Source: Halorubrum sp. Boch-26
GTDB taxonomy: Archaea > Halobacteriota > Halobacteria > Halobacteriales > Haloferacaceae
NCBI RefSeq assembly: GCF_029889805.1
Contig: NZ_JARANT010000006.1
Location: 1-51,303 of the forward strand
Reading direction: 5' to 3'
DNA length: 51,303 nt
The translations under genes were made by a program, and so were the position numbers. Below the pieces are notes generated by a model that saw only the letters and a list, made by a program, of their open reading frames with translations, was not told the DNA's origin and made no database searches. Every line of letters starts with the position of its first letter. The first letter of the stretch is position 1. Of the stretch, positions 23,768-29,862 are shown in pieces.

Positions 23768-24372
23768 TGGCCGGCGCGAAGGGGGTGAAGATCGCGGATG
23801 TCGACCTGCCGGACTCGCTCAGGCCGGGCGACCGGGCGACGGCGCGGATCGACGCGACCAACACGAGCAACTTCATCGCGCCGTGGGACGAGGATCGGTG
23901 TAACTCCGGCAACGTCGGGCTGCTGGTCGAGGGCGTGCTGGTCGGACCAGACGGCGAGGAACACGTCGGGGACACCGTCTGCGCCGAGCAGCACGACATC
24001 GTGGCGTCCTACGAGGTAACATCGAACGTCTCGTTCGAGGCGCCGCACGCAGAGGGCACGCACCGCTACGAGGCGTTCGTCCGCACGGCGGAGACAGGTG
24101 AGGAGTCGAGTCGCGTGTCCGAGTCCGTCGACGTCTATCGAGATTCGGACGACGCCCCCGAAGAGGCGCCGGACGACGACAACAACACGGACAACCCGTT
24201 CAACTGGCCCGACCCGCCAGATCCGACCGATCCCGGAAGTGGGCTGGTCGGTAATCTCTGGGAGATCGTCCCGACGTGGACGTGGGGCCTCGGCGCGATC
24301 GTGCTCGCCGGGGTCGCCTACGGCTACACGCGACCGCTCTGGTCGATCGTCGGTGGGGTGGTCTCGGAGTGA
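23767..24372 (+). CDS. Beta-sandwich domain protein with C-terminal membrane anchor
   Basis: A 201-residue protein. Residues ~8-118 form a strand-rich domain resembling CARDB/immunoglobulin-like folds (LRPGDRATARIDATNTS...; GTHRYEAFVRTAETGEESSRVSESVDVY). An acidic, proline-rich stalk (DPPDPTDPGSG) and a C-terminal membrane segment (WTWGLGAIVLAGVAYGYT) follow. The layout, globular head on a stalk and anchor, fits a surface spike or vertex protein. Its 3' end overlaps the next gene by four bases (GTGA). Confidence 0.68.
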   Translation: MAGAKGVKIADVDLPDSLRPGDRATARIDATNTSNFIAPWDEDRCNSGNVGLLVEGVLVGPDGEEHVGDTVCAEQHDIVASYEVTSNVSFEAPHAEGTHRYEAFVRTAETGEESSRVSESVDVYRDSDDAPEEAPDDDNNTDNPFNWPDPPDPTDPGSGLVGNLWEIVPTWTWGLGAIVLAGVAYGYTRPLWSIVGGVVSE

Positions 24373-24584
24373 TCGACCCGTTCGTGCAGTACATCGTCTC
24401 CGCGGCGGCGATCGTCACGGCGGCCGCGACGACCGGGACGTTCGCGGCGGCAGTCGCCGTCTACCAGCTCGCGAAGCAGCACGAGCGCACGCTGCACGGG
24501 AGCGAGCAGAACGAGGCGTGGGACGGGCTCGTCGAGATGGTCACCACGCACCGCGAGGCGCTCGAAGAGGAGGGCACCATATGA
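24369..24584 (+). CDS. Small proviral membrane protein (71 aa), GTG start
   Basis: One N-terminal membrane segment (YIVSAAAIVTAAATTGTFAAAVAVYQL) followed by a charged helical tail (AKQHERTLHGSEQNEAWDGLVEMV). GTG start in a GTGA overlap, ATGA overlap with the following gene. The three consecutive small membrane proteins from here to 25058 resemble the set of minor membrane proteins at the end of sphaerolipovirus structural operons. Confidence 0.68.
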   Translation: MIDPFVQYIVSAAAIVTAAATTGTFAAAVAVYQLAKQHERTLHGSEQNEAWDGLVEMVTTHREALEEEGTI

Positions 24585-24796
24585 CGGGCGTTGAGGCCGT
24601 CGGCGCGGCGCTGTCGGGCAACGCGCAGACGCTCGCGCTGATGCTCGTCGCGTTCATCGCAGGGGCCATGTGCCCGGCGTACTTCGCGCAGGAGCGGTTC
24701 CGCGGATTCGGGCGGCTCGTGCTGGCGAAGATTCCGTATCGGCCCCCGCCGGGCATGGACGAGGAGACCGCGATGGAGGAAGCCAGCGATGAGTGA
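24581..24796 (+). CDS. Small proviral membrane protein (71 aa)
   Basis: One membrane segment (TLALMLVAFIAGAMCPAYFA), then a basic aromatic stretch (QERFRGFGRLVLAKIPYRPPPG) and a short acidic end. Coupled to the previous gene (ATGA) and overlapping the next by eight bases. No family recognised. The basic segment after the membrane span suggests an inward-facing tail that could contact packaged DNA (inference). Confidence 0.65.
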   Translation: MTGVEAVGAALSGNAQTLALMLVAFIAGAMCPAYFAQERFRGFGRLVLAKIPYRPPPGMDEETAMEEASDE

Positions 24797-25058
24797 GATC
24801 TTCGACCCCGAGGAGGAGCCGGACGGGGACGCCTTCGCGCCGCACCACTTCTACGTGGGCGTGGCGCTGTCGCTGTTCGGCTTCGCGTCGATCTGGCCGT
24901 ACTACCCGGCGACCGGCGCCGGCTTCGCGTTCATCGGCCTGCTGGTCGCGCTCGACGACGTGATCGAGCACATGACGCCGTATCCGACACCGCTCGATCA
25001 GCTGTGGAAGCGTTTCATACTTCCAATTATTCGGCTGCTCGAAAGGTCAGCAGGCTAA
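24789..25058 (+). CDS. Last gene of the structural operon: two-span membrane protein (89 aa)
   Basis: Two hydrophobic segments (FYVGVALSLFGFASIWPYY; GAGFAFIGLLVALDDVI) with a short basic C-terminus. It follows its neighbour with an eight-base overlap, and a stem-loop plus T-rich tract lies just after its stop at 25065-25094, so the long structural transcript most likely ends here. Two-span small proteins of this kind occur in virion membranes of the group. Confidence 0.7.
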   Translation: MSEIFDPEEEPDGDAFAPHHFYVGVALSLFGFASIWPYYPATGAGFAFIGLLVALDDVIEHMTPYPTPLDQLWKRFILPIIRLLERSAG

Positions 25059-25064
25059 ACGTGG

Positions 25065-25094
25065 GTCTCAGAACATCCTCCTGAGACTTTTGTT
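25065..25094 (+). terminator. Stem-loop terminator of the structural operon
   Basis: GTCTCAG (25065-25071) and CTGAGAC (25081-25087) form a perfect 7-base stem with a 9-base loop, followed directly by TTTTGTTCTT. It sits 7 bases after the last structural gene. Confidence 0.7.
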
Positions 25095-25116
25095 CTTGGA
25101 GGATCAAAACCGTAGC

Positions 25117-25136
25117 GCCAAGGTCGCGGCCTTGGC
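25117..25136. repeat. Short hairpin GCCAAGG/CCTTGGC
   Basis: Perfect 7-base arms with a 6-base loop, 30 bases after the operon terminator. No T-tract follows. Possibly part of a double terminator or an RNA-processing site. Confidence 0.4.
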
Positions 25137-25146
25137 AGGTGAAGCT

Positions 25147-25178
25147 CAAACAACTACTAATAAGTTAGTGGTTGTTTG
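25147..25178. repeat. Long A+T-rich inverted repeat
   Basis: CAAACAACTACTAA (25147-25160) pairs with TTAGTGGTTGTTTG (25165-25178) with one mismatch and a 4-base loop. It lies between the terminator and the small ORF at 25200. It could be a bidirectional terminator or an operator. Confidence 0.55.
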
Positions 25179-25199
25179 AAACACCTACTCTGGAATACC

Positions 25200-25319
25200 A
25201 TGGTAGAAACCAACACCGAAGCCGGCGTTGGCGAGCTCAATGGTGTCGACGGTATTTACGACACCACCGCACCCGACTCGGGAGAGCTCGACGACGACGG
25301 CGACATCGACGAGACCTAG
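25200..25319 (+). CDS. Possible 39-aa acidic protein
   Basis: ATG at 25200 opens a 40-codon frame (MVETNTEAGVGELNGVDGIYD... ending in DDDGDIDET). It has halophilic acidic composition and G+C-rich codons, unlike the surrounding A+T-rich spacer. No family recognised and no clear ribosome-binding site. It may be a small regulatory or decoy protein, or chance. Confidence 0.35.
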   Translation: MVETNTEAGVGELNGVDGIYDTTAPDSGELDDDGDIDET

Positions 25320-25476
25320 GTGTCTACCGTGGTAGTCCGGCCATAAGCCGCAGGAGAGTAATCGGCTCCTGAATGCGGTGGCCGGGCCATGAGTAATCCT
25401 TTGAACGGAAACCTTGCTAGTGATGCGTATCATGAGTAGTGGCCCGGATGAGTAGGGCCGGGATTTCACCGGCTCC
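25320..25476. other. Spacer with partial repeats
   Basis: No convincing gene is seen. The stretch contains GTGGTAGTCCGG (25329-25340) and CCGGGCCATGAGTAATCCT (25382-25400), both repeated downstream at 25610-25621 and 25618-25636. It also has a GGCCC/GGGCC inverted repeat at 25441-25459. It looks like a decayed copy of the start region of the small minus-strand gene that follows. Confidence 0.5.
25382..25400. repeat. 19-base direct repeat, copy 1
   Basis: Exactly repeated at 25618-25636. Read on the minus strand, both copies contain an ATG followed by GCCCGG. Confidence 0.65.
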
Positions 25477-25626
25477 CTACTTCACCACACAGTGGACCGC
25501 AAGGCCGACAGCGGGGATGATCAGTCCCCAACCAGCGAGCCCTCCACCATGCAGGAGGACAGTTCCGCAGACGAGCATCGTCCGCACGATGTCGCCAGAC
25601 GGAGTGTCTGTGGTAGTCCGGGCCAT
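25477..25626 (-). CDS. Small 49-aa membrane protein
   Basis: The minus-strand frame from ATG (25626-25624) to TAG encodes MARTTTDTPSGDIVRTML and a long hydrophobic, glycine-rich segment (VCGTVLLHGGGLAGWGLIIPAVGLAVH) ending VVK. The polar head plus membrane span is a typical small-membrane-protein layout. The antisense frame is proline- and serine-rich and less protein-like. The upstream 19 bases are duplicated at 25382-25400. Possibly an accessory holin-like or exclusion protein; unproven. Confidence 0.5.
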   Translation of the reverse strand: MARTTTDTPSGDIVRTMLVCGTVLLHGGGLAGWGLIIPAVGLAVHCVVK

Positions 25627-25636
25627 GAGTAATCCT
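25618..25636. repeat. 19-base direct repeat, copy 2
   Basis: Identical to 25382-25400 and covers the start codon of the small membrane protein gene on the minus strand. Confidence 0.65.
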
Positions 25637-25786
25637 ATTAACGATGGATAAGCCACCGGGCTGTAACCATGTTTCAGGAGTATGCCAATTTTTGATAACT
25701 AACCAGCATACTAATATTTTACTCTGTGACAAATGCACGGCCCGGCGTATAACGGGCTTCCCAATACTACTCAATCAAAGAGGCCG
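25627..25786. other. Intergenic, A+T-rich, between two minus-strand genes
   Basis: No gene is seen. A GCCCG/CGGGC inverted repeat near 25739-25756 could terminate the minus-strand genes at 25787-26484. The A+T-rich part (25680-25720) could hold the promoter of the 49-aa gene. Confidence 0.4.
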
Positions 25787-26251
25787 TTAGATAATGGTTC
25801 CAATTATCGTTAAAACTGCACCAATAATCGTGATTATAAGTCCATTATTCCTACATTTTCTCTCAATAGCCAGAGTAATTATCTCTACTAACGTTCTTTC
25901 GCTAAAACCCCCGCGTAGGAACTCTTCTGGGTCCCCGTTGGGCATTTCAACCTCTATACTAGCCGCAACATTAGAAAGTGACACCGGTACTTGATCAGGA
26001 GGATCACGAATATCATGTGCATCAACATAATCAATAAATTCCTTTCTGACAGCTCGTGATCTAATAGTGAAGTTCCATCCCTTCGGACTCTCTTTGATCT
26101 CTTGTCTGATTTCAAAGAGTTCTCTGGTAAAAGGAGCATTCGAGTAAAACTGTCTCCTTCTCATGCGATCCACATCTGGCACTACTCGTACAAACGTACC
26201 AACGCCTGTAAGGCCAATCCCAACTGCGGATACTAGTGTACCAAGCATCAT
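25787..26251 (-). CDS. A+T-rich two-span membrane protein
   Basis: A 154-residue protein with a hydrophobic N-terminus (GTLVSAVGIGLTGVGTFVRVV) and a hydrophobic C-terminus (GLIITIIGAVLTIIGTII). Between them is a ~110-residue charged soluble domain (FEIRQEIKESPKGWNFTIRSRAVRKEF...). Its start overlaps the stop of the upstream minus-strand gene (26248-26251), so the two form a pair. No family recognised. The membrane-anchored loop architecture is common in phage-exclusion effectors, a speculative reading. Confidence 0.65.
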   Translation of the reverse strand: MMLGTLVSAVGIGLTGVGTFVRVVPDVDRMRRRQFYSNAPFTRELFEIRQEIKESPKGWNFTIRSRAVRKEFIDYVDAHDIRDPPDQVPVSLSNVAASIEVEMPNGDPEEFLRGGFSERTLVEIITLAIERKCRNNGLIITIIGAVLTIIGTII

Positions 26252-26484
26252 ACAAACGCCCGCGTCCGCTCCTTCGTGTGCTCACTAACGACCTCCTCGA
26301 CGCCCTCCCGATCGAGCATCGCTTTGTGTAGCGCCTCGCCAGTGATCATCAGCTCGGTCATATCGTCGGCCTCCTCGATCCCCTCCTCCCACGCTTCACG
26401 TTCACCGGGACGGAAGATCCCACGTTCGTCGAGTGCAGCGACCAATTCGCGCAGATCCTCGCGATAGGCGGATTGGAGAGACAT
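26248..26484 (-). CDS. Small acidic helical protein (78 aa)
   Basis: MSLQSAYREDLRELVAALDERGIF..., almost all helix with many Glu/Asp and no membrane segment. G+C-rich codons contrast with its A+T-rich co-transcribed partner at 25787, to which it is coupled by a four-base overlap. It diverges from the coiled-coil gene at 26574 across a shared TATA region. A regulator or antitoxin-like partner of the membrane protein is possible. Confidence 0.6.
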   Translation of the reverse strand: MSLQSAYREDLRELVAALDERGIFRPGEREAWEEGIEEADDMTELMITGEALHKAMLDREGVEEVVSEHTKERTRAFV

Positions 26485-26518
26485 GTTTCACTTTTACTCC
26501 CCGCCCATGGCTTATGTC

Positions 26519-26528
26519 TTTATTTAAA
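26519..26528. promoter_or_regulatory. TATA element between divergent genes
   Basis: TTTATTTAAA lies ~35 bases from the start of the minus-strand gene (26484) and ~46 bases before the + strand ATG at 26574. It can serve either direction. Confidence 0.5.
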
Positions 26529-26573
26529 CACCCGCTCCGTCCATGTGTGCCGCCAAGTAGGACGCAGCAAACG

Positions 26574-26849
26574 ATGGTGGAGCAGCGCGCGAAGGAATTG
26601 GAGGATTTCAGGCGGATGTTGAGACCGGAAGCGCAGGAGGCGTTCGGTGAAGTGCTGGGGATGATGGGCGCCAACGCTGGCGCCGCTGACTACCTAGAGC
26701 CGGCGACGCCGCGGCGGGGGATGGACCTCTCGCTGTATATCGAAGCGGAGTTGGAACGCCGACGGTTACAGCGGGAGATTGCCGAGTTGGAAGCCGAGAT
26801 CGAGCAGGTCAAAAAATATCTCGCCGGTGAGGCTATGCCACTGGAGTAG
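26574..26849 (+). CDS. Coiled-coil small protein, copy 1
   Basis: A 91-residue protein. The N-terminal part is AKELEDFRRMLRPEAQEAFGEVLG, the middle has the distinctive PATPRRGMDLSLYIEAELE, and the C-terminal half is a charged heptad-type coiled coil (LEAEIEQVKKYLAG). The last ~66 residues recur 1.26 kb downstream with 59 of 66 residues identical (counted by eye). An in-frame ATG at 26514 would add 20 residues. Family unknown. Confidence 0.7.
   Translation: MVEQRAKELEDFRRMLRPEAQEAFGEVLGMMGANAGAADYLEPATPRRGMDLSLYIEAELERRRLQREIAELEAEIEQVKKYLAGEAMPLE
26629..26823 (+). repeat. Direct repeat flanking the nuclease gene, copy 1
   Basis: About 195 bases inside the coiled-coil gene, repeated in the same orientation and frame at 27893-28087 with scattered, mostly third-position differences. 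Confidence 0.8.
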
Positions 26850-26912
26850 CTGGAACTACGGCCTGTCGGACGTCCCAGATTATTAGTCGGCTTGGGTAAA
26901 ACTCATTCTTAG

Positions 26913-27878
26913 ATGGTTGTCATTAGTGAGGTTGATCTGGAACCGGGTACGGCATACTCTCCATCTGAACTACGCACCACATTCGATAAGGGACGAGCAG
27001 GTCGGGGCATCGAGACGTTATACGACGACAACGATGATCGATTCATTCGGCTGTTCTCAAAGGCAGAAAGCGAATATGGCGACGATTTGGAATCAGATCC
27101 GATGCGGTATGTTGGTGAAAAAGACTTCAACAATCCCTCTGGCGATCAGATCCTCAATAGAGGGAATGGATTACTTGCAGAGAGTCAGGACAATGACTGG
27201 CCAGTCTTCCTATTTGAAAAAGTCTCAGAGGACCCTGTTAGACACCTATTTCACGGGCAAGTTGAGGTGGTCGATTTCGAGCTGAACTATCGACCTCAAA
27301 AAGGCAAGTCAGAATATGACTTCTACTTGGAACTAGCCGATAACCAGGCAGAGGCCGCTTCAGAGGAGTCTGAATCGGATGATGATCTCGCTCCCGGACA
27401 ACTGAGAGAGATTGAACCGGGCACCCGAGATGTTCCGAGCTCGGAAGAGGAGATCTCCTACGACTCGAATAAGAAGACCCAGGCTGAGGCGACAAACACT
27501 CATGAAGACACTGTAGCGGAAATCCGAGACTGGCTGGAATCTGGTCGGTGGGAGTGTAAAGAGACCGATGAGACGGACATTCTCGCCTATACGGAGACAG
27601 AGGCTCTTGTAATCGAAGTCAAGTCTATTGACGACTCAAACGAGCGAAAACAGCTGAGAAAGGCCATCGGCCAACTGCTCGAAAACTGTTACCGCGATGT
27701 CCAGAACCGTGCATGGGGTGAGAAAGAGCTCATTGCCTGTGTCGCGCTCAGTCAGGTACCTTCAGACCGGTTCTCGGGATATATTGAGTTCCTCCGCTCC
27801 CGAGGGATCGAAATGATCTGGAGAACAGAAGATGGTATCGCCGGTCACCCGGAGTCAATTGCAGCGATTCTGGAGTAA
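26913..27878 (+). CDS. Putative modification-sensing restriction endonuclease (PD-(D/E)XK C-terminal domain)
   Basis: A 321-residue protein. Residues ~15-145 (DKGRAGRGIETLYDDN, IRLFSKAESEYGDDL, YVGEKDFNNPSGDQILNRG, WPVFLFEK...) resemble the DNA-sensing N-terminal domain of ScoMcrA-type modification-dependent nucleases. An acidic linker (146-195) leads to a nuclease-like domain with Asp222, Glu235-Val-Lys237 (ALVIEVKS) and a following Q-x6-Q helix, the PD-(D/E)XK signature. It is A+T-rich, with a TATA-like element ~30 bases upstream. A proviral anti-virus function is the likely role; target modification unknown. Confidence 0.7.
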   Translation: MVVISEVDLEPGTAYSPSELRTTFDKGRAGRGIETLYDDNDDRFIRLFSKAESEYGDDLESDPMRYVGEKDFNNPSGDQILNRGNGLLAESQDNDWPVFLFEKVSEDPVRHLFHGQVEVVDFELNYRPQKGKSEYDFYLELADNQAEAASEESESDDDLAPGQLREIEPGTRDVPSSEEEISYDSNKKTQAEATNTHEDTVAEIRDWLESGRWECKETDETDILAYTETEALVIEVKSIDDSNERKQLRKAIGQLLENCYRDVQNRAWGEKELIACVALSQVPSDRFSGYIEFLRSRGIEMIWRTEDGIAGHPESIAAILE

Positions 27879-28101
27879 GATATCCCGGACAGAGGCGCAG
27901 GAGGCGTTCGGGGAGGTGCTGGGGATGGTGGGCGCCAACGCTGGCGCCGCTGACTACCTGGAGCCGGCGACGCCGCGGCGGGGGATGGACCTCTCGCTGT
28001 ACATCGAGGCGGAGCTGGAGCGGCAGCGGTTACAGCAGGAGATCGCCGATCTGGAGTCCGAGATTGAGCAAATGAAACGCTATCTGGCTGGTTCGATGTA
28101 A
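27832..28101 (+). CDS. Coiled-coil small protein, copy 2 with replaced N-terminus
   Basis: Residues ~22-87 of this frame repeat the coiled-coil gene at 26574. The frame has stayed open with conservative changes such as E-to-D and K-to-R, which suggests selection. The native N-terminus is missing: an ATG at 27832 lies inside the end of the nuclease gene in another frame and supplies an unrelated 21-residue start. It may be translated by overlap, from an internal GTG, or be a truncated remnant. Confidence 0.5.
   Translation: MVSPVTRSQLQRFWSKISRTEAQEAFGEVLGMVGANAGAADYLEPATPRRGMDLSLYIEAELERQRLQQEIADLESEIEQMKRYLAGSM
27893..28087 (+). repeat. Direct repeat flanking the nuclease gene, copy 2
   Basis: Second copy of 26629-26823. 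The two copies bracket about 1.07 kb containing the nuclease gene. Confidence 0.8.
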
Positions 28102-28120
28102 TTGAAAAGCCAGATACGAT

Positions 28121-28921
28121 TCATTGATCTCTGAGCTGGTCGATCTCCTTCTCAGTAAATTCGTTTGGATGCTTTTCCAAACTCGACCTGTTGGTAAGGT
28201 ATTCACCTCTCACTAGATCCGAAAGCCGTTTTTTGATTACTCTATGGGTATCTTCTTCAATGAACTCGTGCATACTATACTGGATTTCGGCAGATATGTC
28301 TCCATACATGGACCTGGACAACACGCGAACGATAACTAGTAGGAGTACAACGTTAATTACAATTGGACGGCTTAAGCTTCTATTCCATAAATATGCAGAC
28401 AGCAGACCAGGGAGATCTCTGTCATACCTGCGAACATAGCCGGGTTTCACAGCTAGTTCGTCATTGAGCAAACTCATAAATCTGGTATTGGACCTAATCT
28501 GATGCTTGAATATTCTATACAATGATATGGCCAAAACAACTAGTCCGCACATACCAATCCCCGAATAAAGCAGGATCCTGCTCATAAGAAGTCCAGTAAG
28601 CGTTTGGCTGACCCCTGCCAGACTAACACCCACGATGAACAACACGACCAGAATATACGAATACAGTGTCTCAAGCCTGTTTTTGATTTCTTCTAATGTA
28701 TCAAAAAATTGTATGAGTTCATGCTCATTTTCAATGTCTTTCGCATAGGACTCTGCTTCTAACGCCATAGTTGTCAGATCTGGGTGGCTAATGTCGACCT
28801 CATCAACAATGTGTGGATGTTCTGCAGCTTTCCTATACCAACTTATGAAGTCGTCCTTTATCGGATCAAAAAGAATCGGAAAGTAAACAAAATCAAATAA
28901 CCACTCAGGGAGGGTACGCAT
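28121..28921 (-). CDS. A+T-rich multi-span membrane protein
   Basis: A 266-residue protein. The N-terminal ~95 residues are soluble (MRTLPEWLFDFVYFPILFDPIKDDF...; DIENEHELIQFFDTLEEIKNRLE). Two adjacent membrane segments follow (ILVVLFIVGVSLAGVSQTLTG; ILLYSGIGMCGLVVLAISLY), with a third at about residue 185-205 (PIVINVVLLLVIVRVL). The ATG at 28921 is 13 bases after the upstream gene's stop; a longer start would overlap that gene. Strongly A+T-rich. No family recognised. Confidence 0.65.
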   Translation of the reverse strand: MRTLPEWLFDFVYFPILFDPIKDDFISWYRKAAEHPHIVDEVDISHPDLTTMALEAESYAKDIENEHELIQFFDTLEEIKNRLETLYSYILVVLFIVGVSLAGVSQTLTGLLMSRILLYSGIGMCGLVVLAISLYRIFKHQIRSNTRFMSLLNDELAVKPGYVRRYDRDLPGLLSAYLWNRSLSRPIVINVVLLLVIVRVLSRSMYGDISAEIQYSMHEFIEEDTHRVIKKRLSDLVRGEYLTNRSSLEKHPNEFTEKEIDQLRDQ

Positions 28922-28934
28922 TTTTGATATTTGA

Positions 28935-29147
28935 TCAGTCCTCAGTCCCCTCTTCGGCAAAGAGAGAATGATCTTCAATTGCCGCACGCATTAGGTTCCT
29001 AAGTGCTTCTGACCGATTCATACCCATCGGTGCAATTCCCTCAATTTGAGCCTTTTTGAGTGCTAAATCAAATTCATCAGCCAGCTCTTCGTTGACTTTT
29101 GCAGATACAGTTTTACTACTGGCTTCTTCGTCATCAGCGGTGCTCAT
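28935..29147 (-). CDS. Small ribbon-helix-helix-like protein
   Basis: A 70-residue protein with KTVSAKVNEELADEFDLALKKA as strand plus helix and NRSEALRNLMRAAIED as the second helix, the arrangement of MetJ/Arc-type dimeric DNA binders. It is transcribed just before the membrane protein at 28121 and divergently from another ribbon-helix-helix gene at 29253. The two probably share or compete for the 105-base region between them. Confidence 0.7.
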   Translation of the reverse strand: MSTADDEEASSKTVSAKVNEELADEFDLALKKAQIEGIAPMGMNRSEALRNLMRAAIEDHSLFAEEGTED

Positions 29148-29252
29148 AGAATCATATTGTCCAAAGTCAATGAATAAGTTCGTCTTTTAGTATCGTAGTA
29201 TTGAGTTACTTTCCAAAAGAACTAAGTTAGTAATTGACTAAAGCAGACTCGC
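29148..29252. promoter_or_regulatory. Divergent promoter region between two RHH genes
   Basis: A 105-base A+T-rich spacer. It contains tagtat repeated around 29190-29210 and TTAGTAATTGACTAA at 29227-29241, whose outer arms (TTAGT/ACTAA) are inverted repeats. Such a spacer between two DNA-binding-protein genes near the integrase is a candidate switch for lysogeny control. Confidence 0.5.
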
Positions 29253-29450
29253 ATGGCGCTATCAGTCAATGTGACCGTCAACATGCCGATGGAGATGGTC
29301 GACGACGTGACCGAACAGGCCGAAGAACACGGAATGAGCCGTGCTGAGTACATCCGCTTCCTGATCCGTCAGGCGGACGACTCTCCCTTCGCGGTCCCGG
29401 AGCAGTCGCTCACCTCGACGGACTGTGAATCGAAGAAGGGCCCCGCGTGA
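29253..29450 (+). CDS. CopG-like ribbon-helix-helix regulator
   Basis: A 65-residue protein: strand SVNVTVNMPMEMVDDVTEQ, then helix AEEHGMSRAEYIRFLIRQA with the typical S-R-A-E-Y-I-R motif of CopG/RHH_1 proteins, and a short disordered tail. First gene of the integrase operon; its stop overlaps the next start. It probably autoregulates the operon from the divergent promoter region. Confidence 0.82.
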   Translation: MALSVNVTVNMPMEMVDDVTEQAEEHGMSRAEYIRFLIRQADDSPFAVPEQSLTSTDCESKKGPA

Positions 29451-29728
29451 TGACCCTGCCTAAAGAGACACCCTCAGGGCCCGTCGGAGACAACGCGAGC
29501 GACCGCAAAAAGCGTGCGGAACGTGCTGCGACGTTCAGCGTCCCCGACGTGCGGAGACGGCCCGACGCCGTCACCCGCGCCGTCGAGCTGCGCACGACGC
29601 ACGGAACGAGAACTGTCGAAATCGCCGTCTCGCCGCTCGCGACCGACACCGCCGCGGTCGATCTCGCGCGACGCCGCGCCGAGATCCCGCCCAGAGAGTT
29701 CAGAACGGGGGAGGTGCTGCCGGCGTGA
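29450..29728 (+). CDS. Proviral hypothetical protein in the integrase operon
   Basis: A 92-residue arginine-rich protein with no recognised family (ERAATFSVPDVRRRPDAVTRAVELRTTHGTRTVEIAVSPLATD). It could be a small beta-domain. Start overlaps the RHH stop (TGATG) and its stop overlaps the following GTG, so the three small genes and the integrase form one translationally coupled string. Confidence 0.65.
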   Translation: MTLPKETPSGPVGDNASDRKKRAERAATFSVPDVRRRPDAVTRAVELRTTHGTRTVEIAVSPLATDTAAVDLARRRAEIPPREFRTGEVLPA

Positions 29729-29862
29729 CCCGCGTGCATGTGGTCTGCCGCGACTGCGACTTCGAGACGCTGAAGACCGCAAAGGACATCGCCGTCCTCG
29801 CCGCGGACCGCCACGAGGAGGAGACGGCCCACGAGACCGACTTGGAGGTGGTTGCGGAGTGA
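29725..29862 (+). CDS. Mini zinc-finger protein (45 aa) coupled to the integrase
   Basis: GTG start in a GTGA overlap; stop overlaps the integrase GTG. The peptide begins VTRVHVVCRDCDFETLKTA and ends ADRHEEETAHETDLEVV. The CxxC followed by H-x5-H is the single zinc-finger pattern of many small haloarchaeal proteins. Possible DNA-binding helper (directionality-factor-like) of the integrase; this is inference from linkage. Confidence 0.65.
   Translation: MTRVHVVCRDCDFETLKTAKDIAVLAADRHEEETAHETDLEVVAE

Noticed and set aside
25316-25390. 24-codon minus-strand frame beginning MARPPHSG
   Set aside because: It starts in the repeated 19-base element, but is too short and lacks the membrane segment; more likely a decayed duplicate than a gene.
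25439-25651. A 70-codon + strand frame over the 49-aa membrane protein
   Set aside because: Its product is proline/serine/arginine-rich, whereas the minus strand gives a clean head-plus-membrane-span protein.
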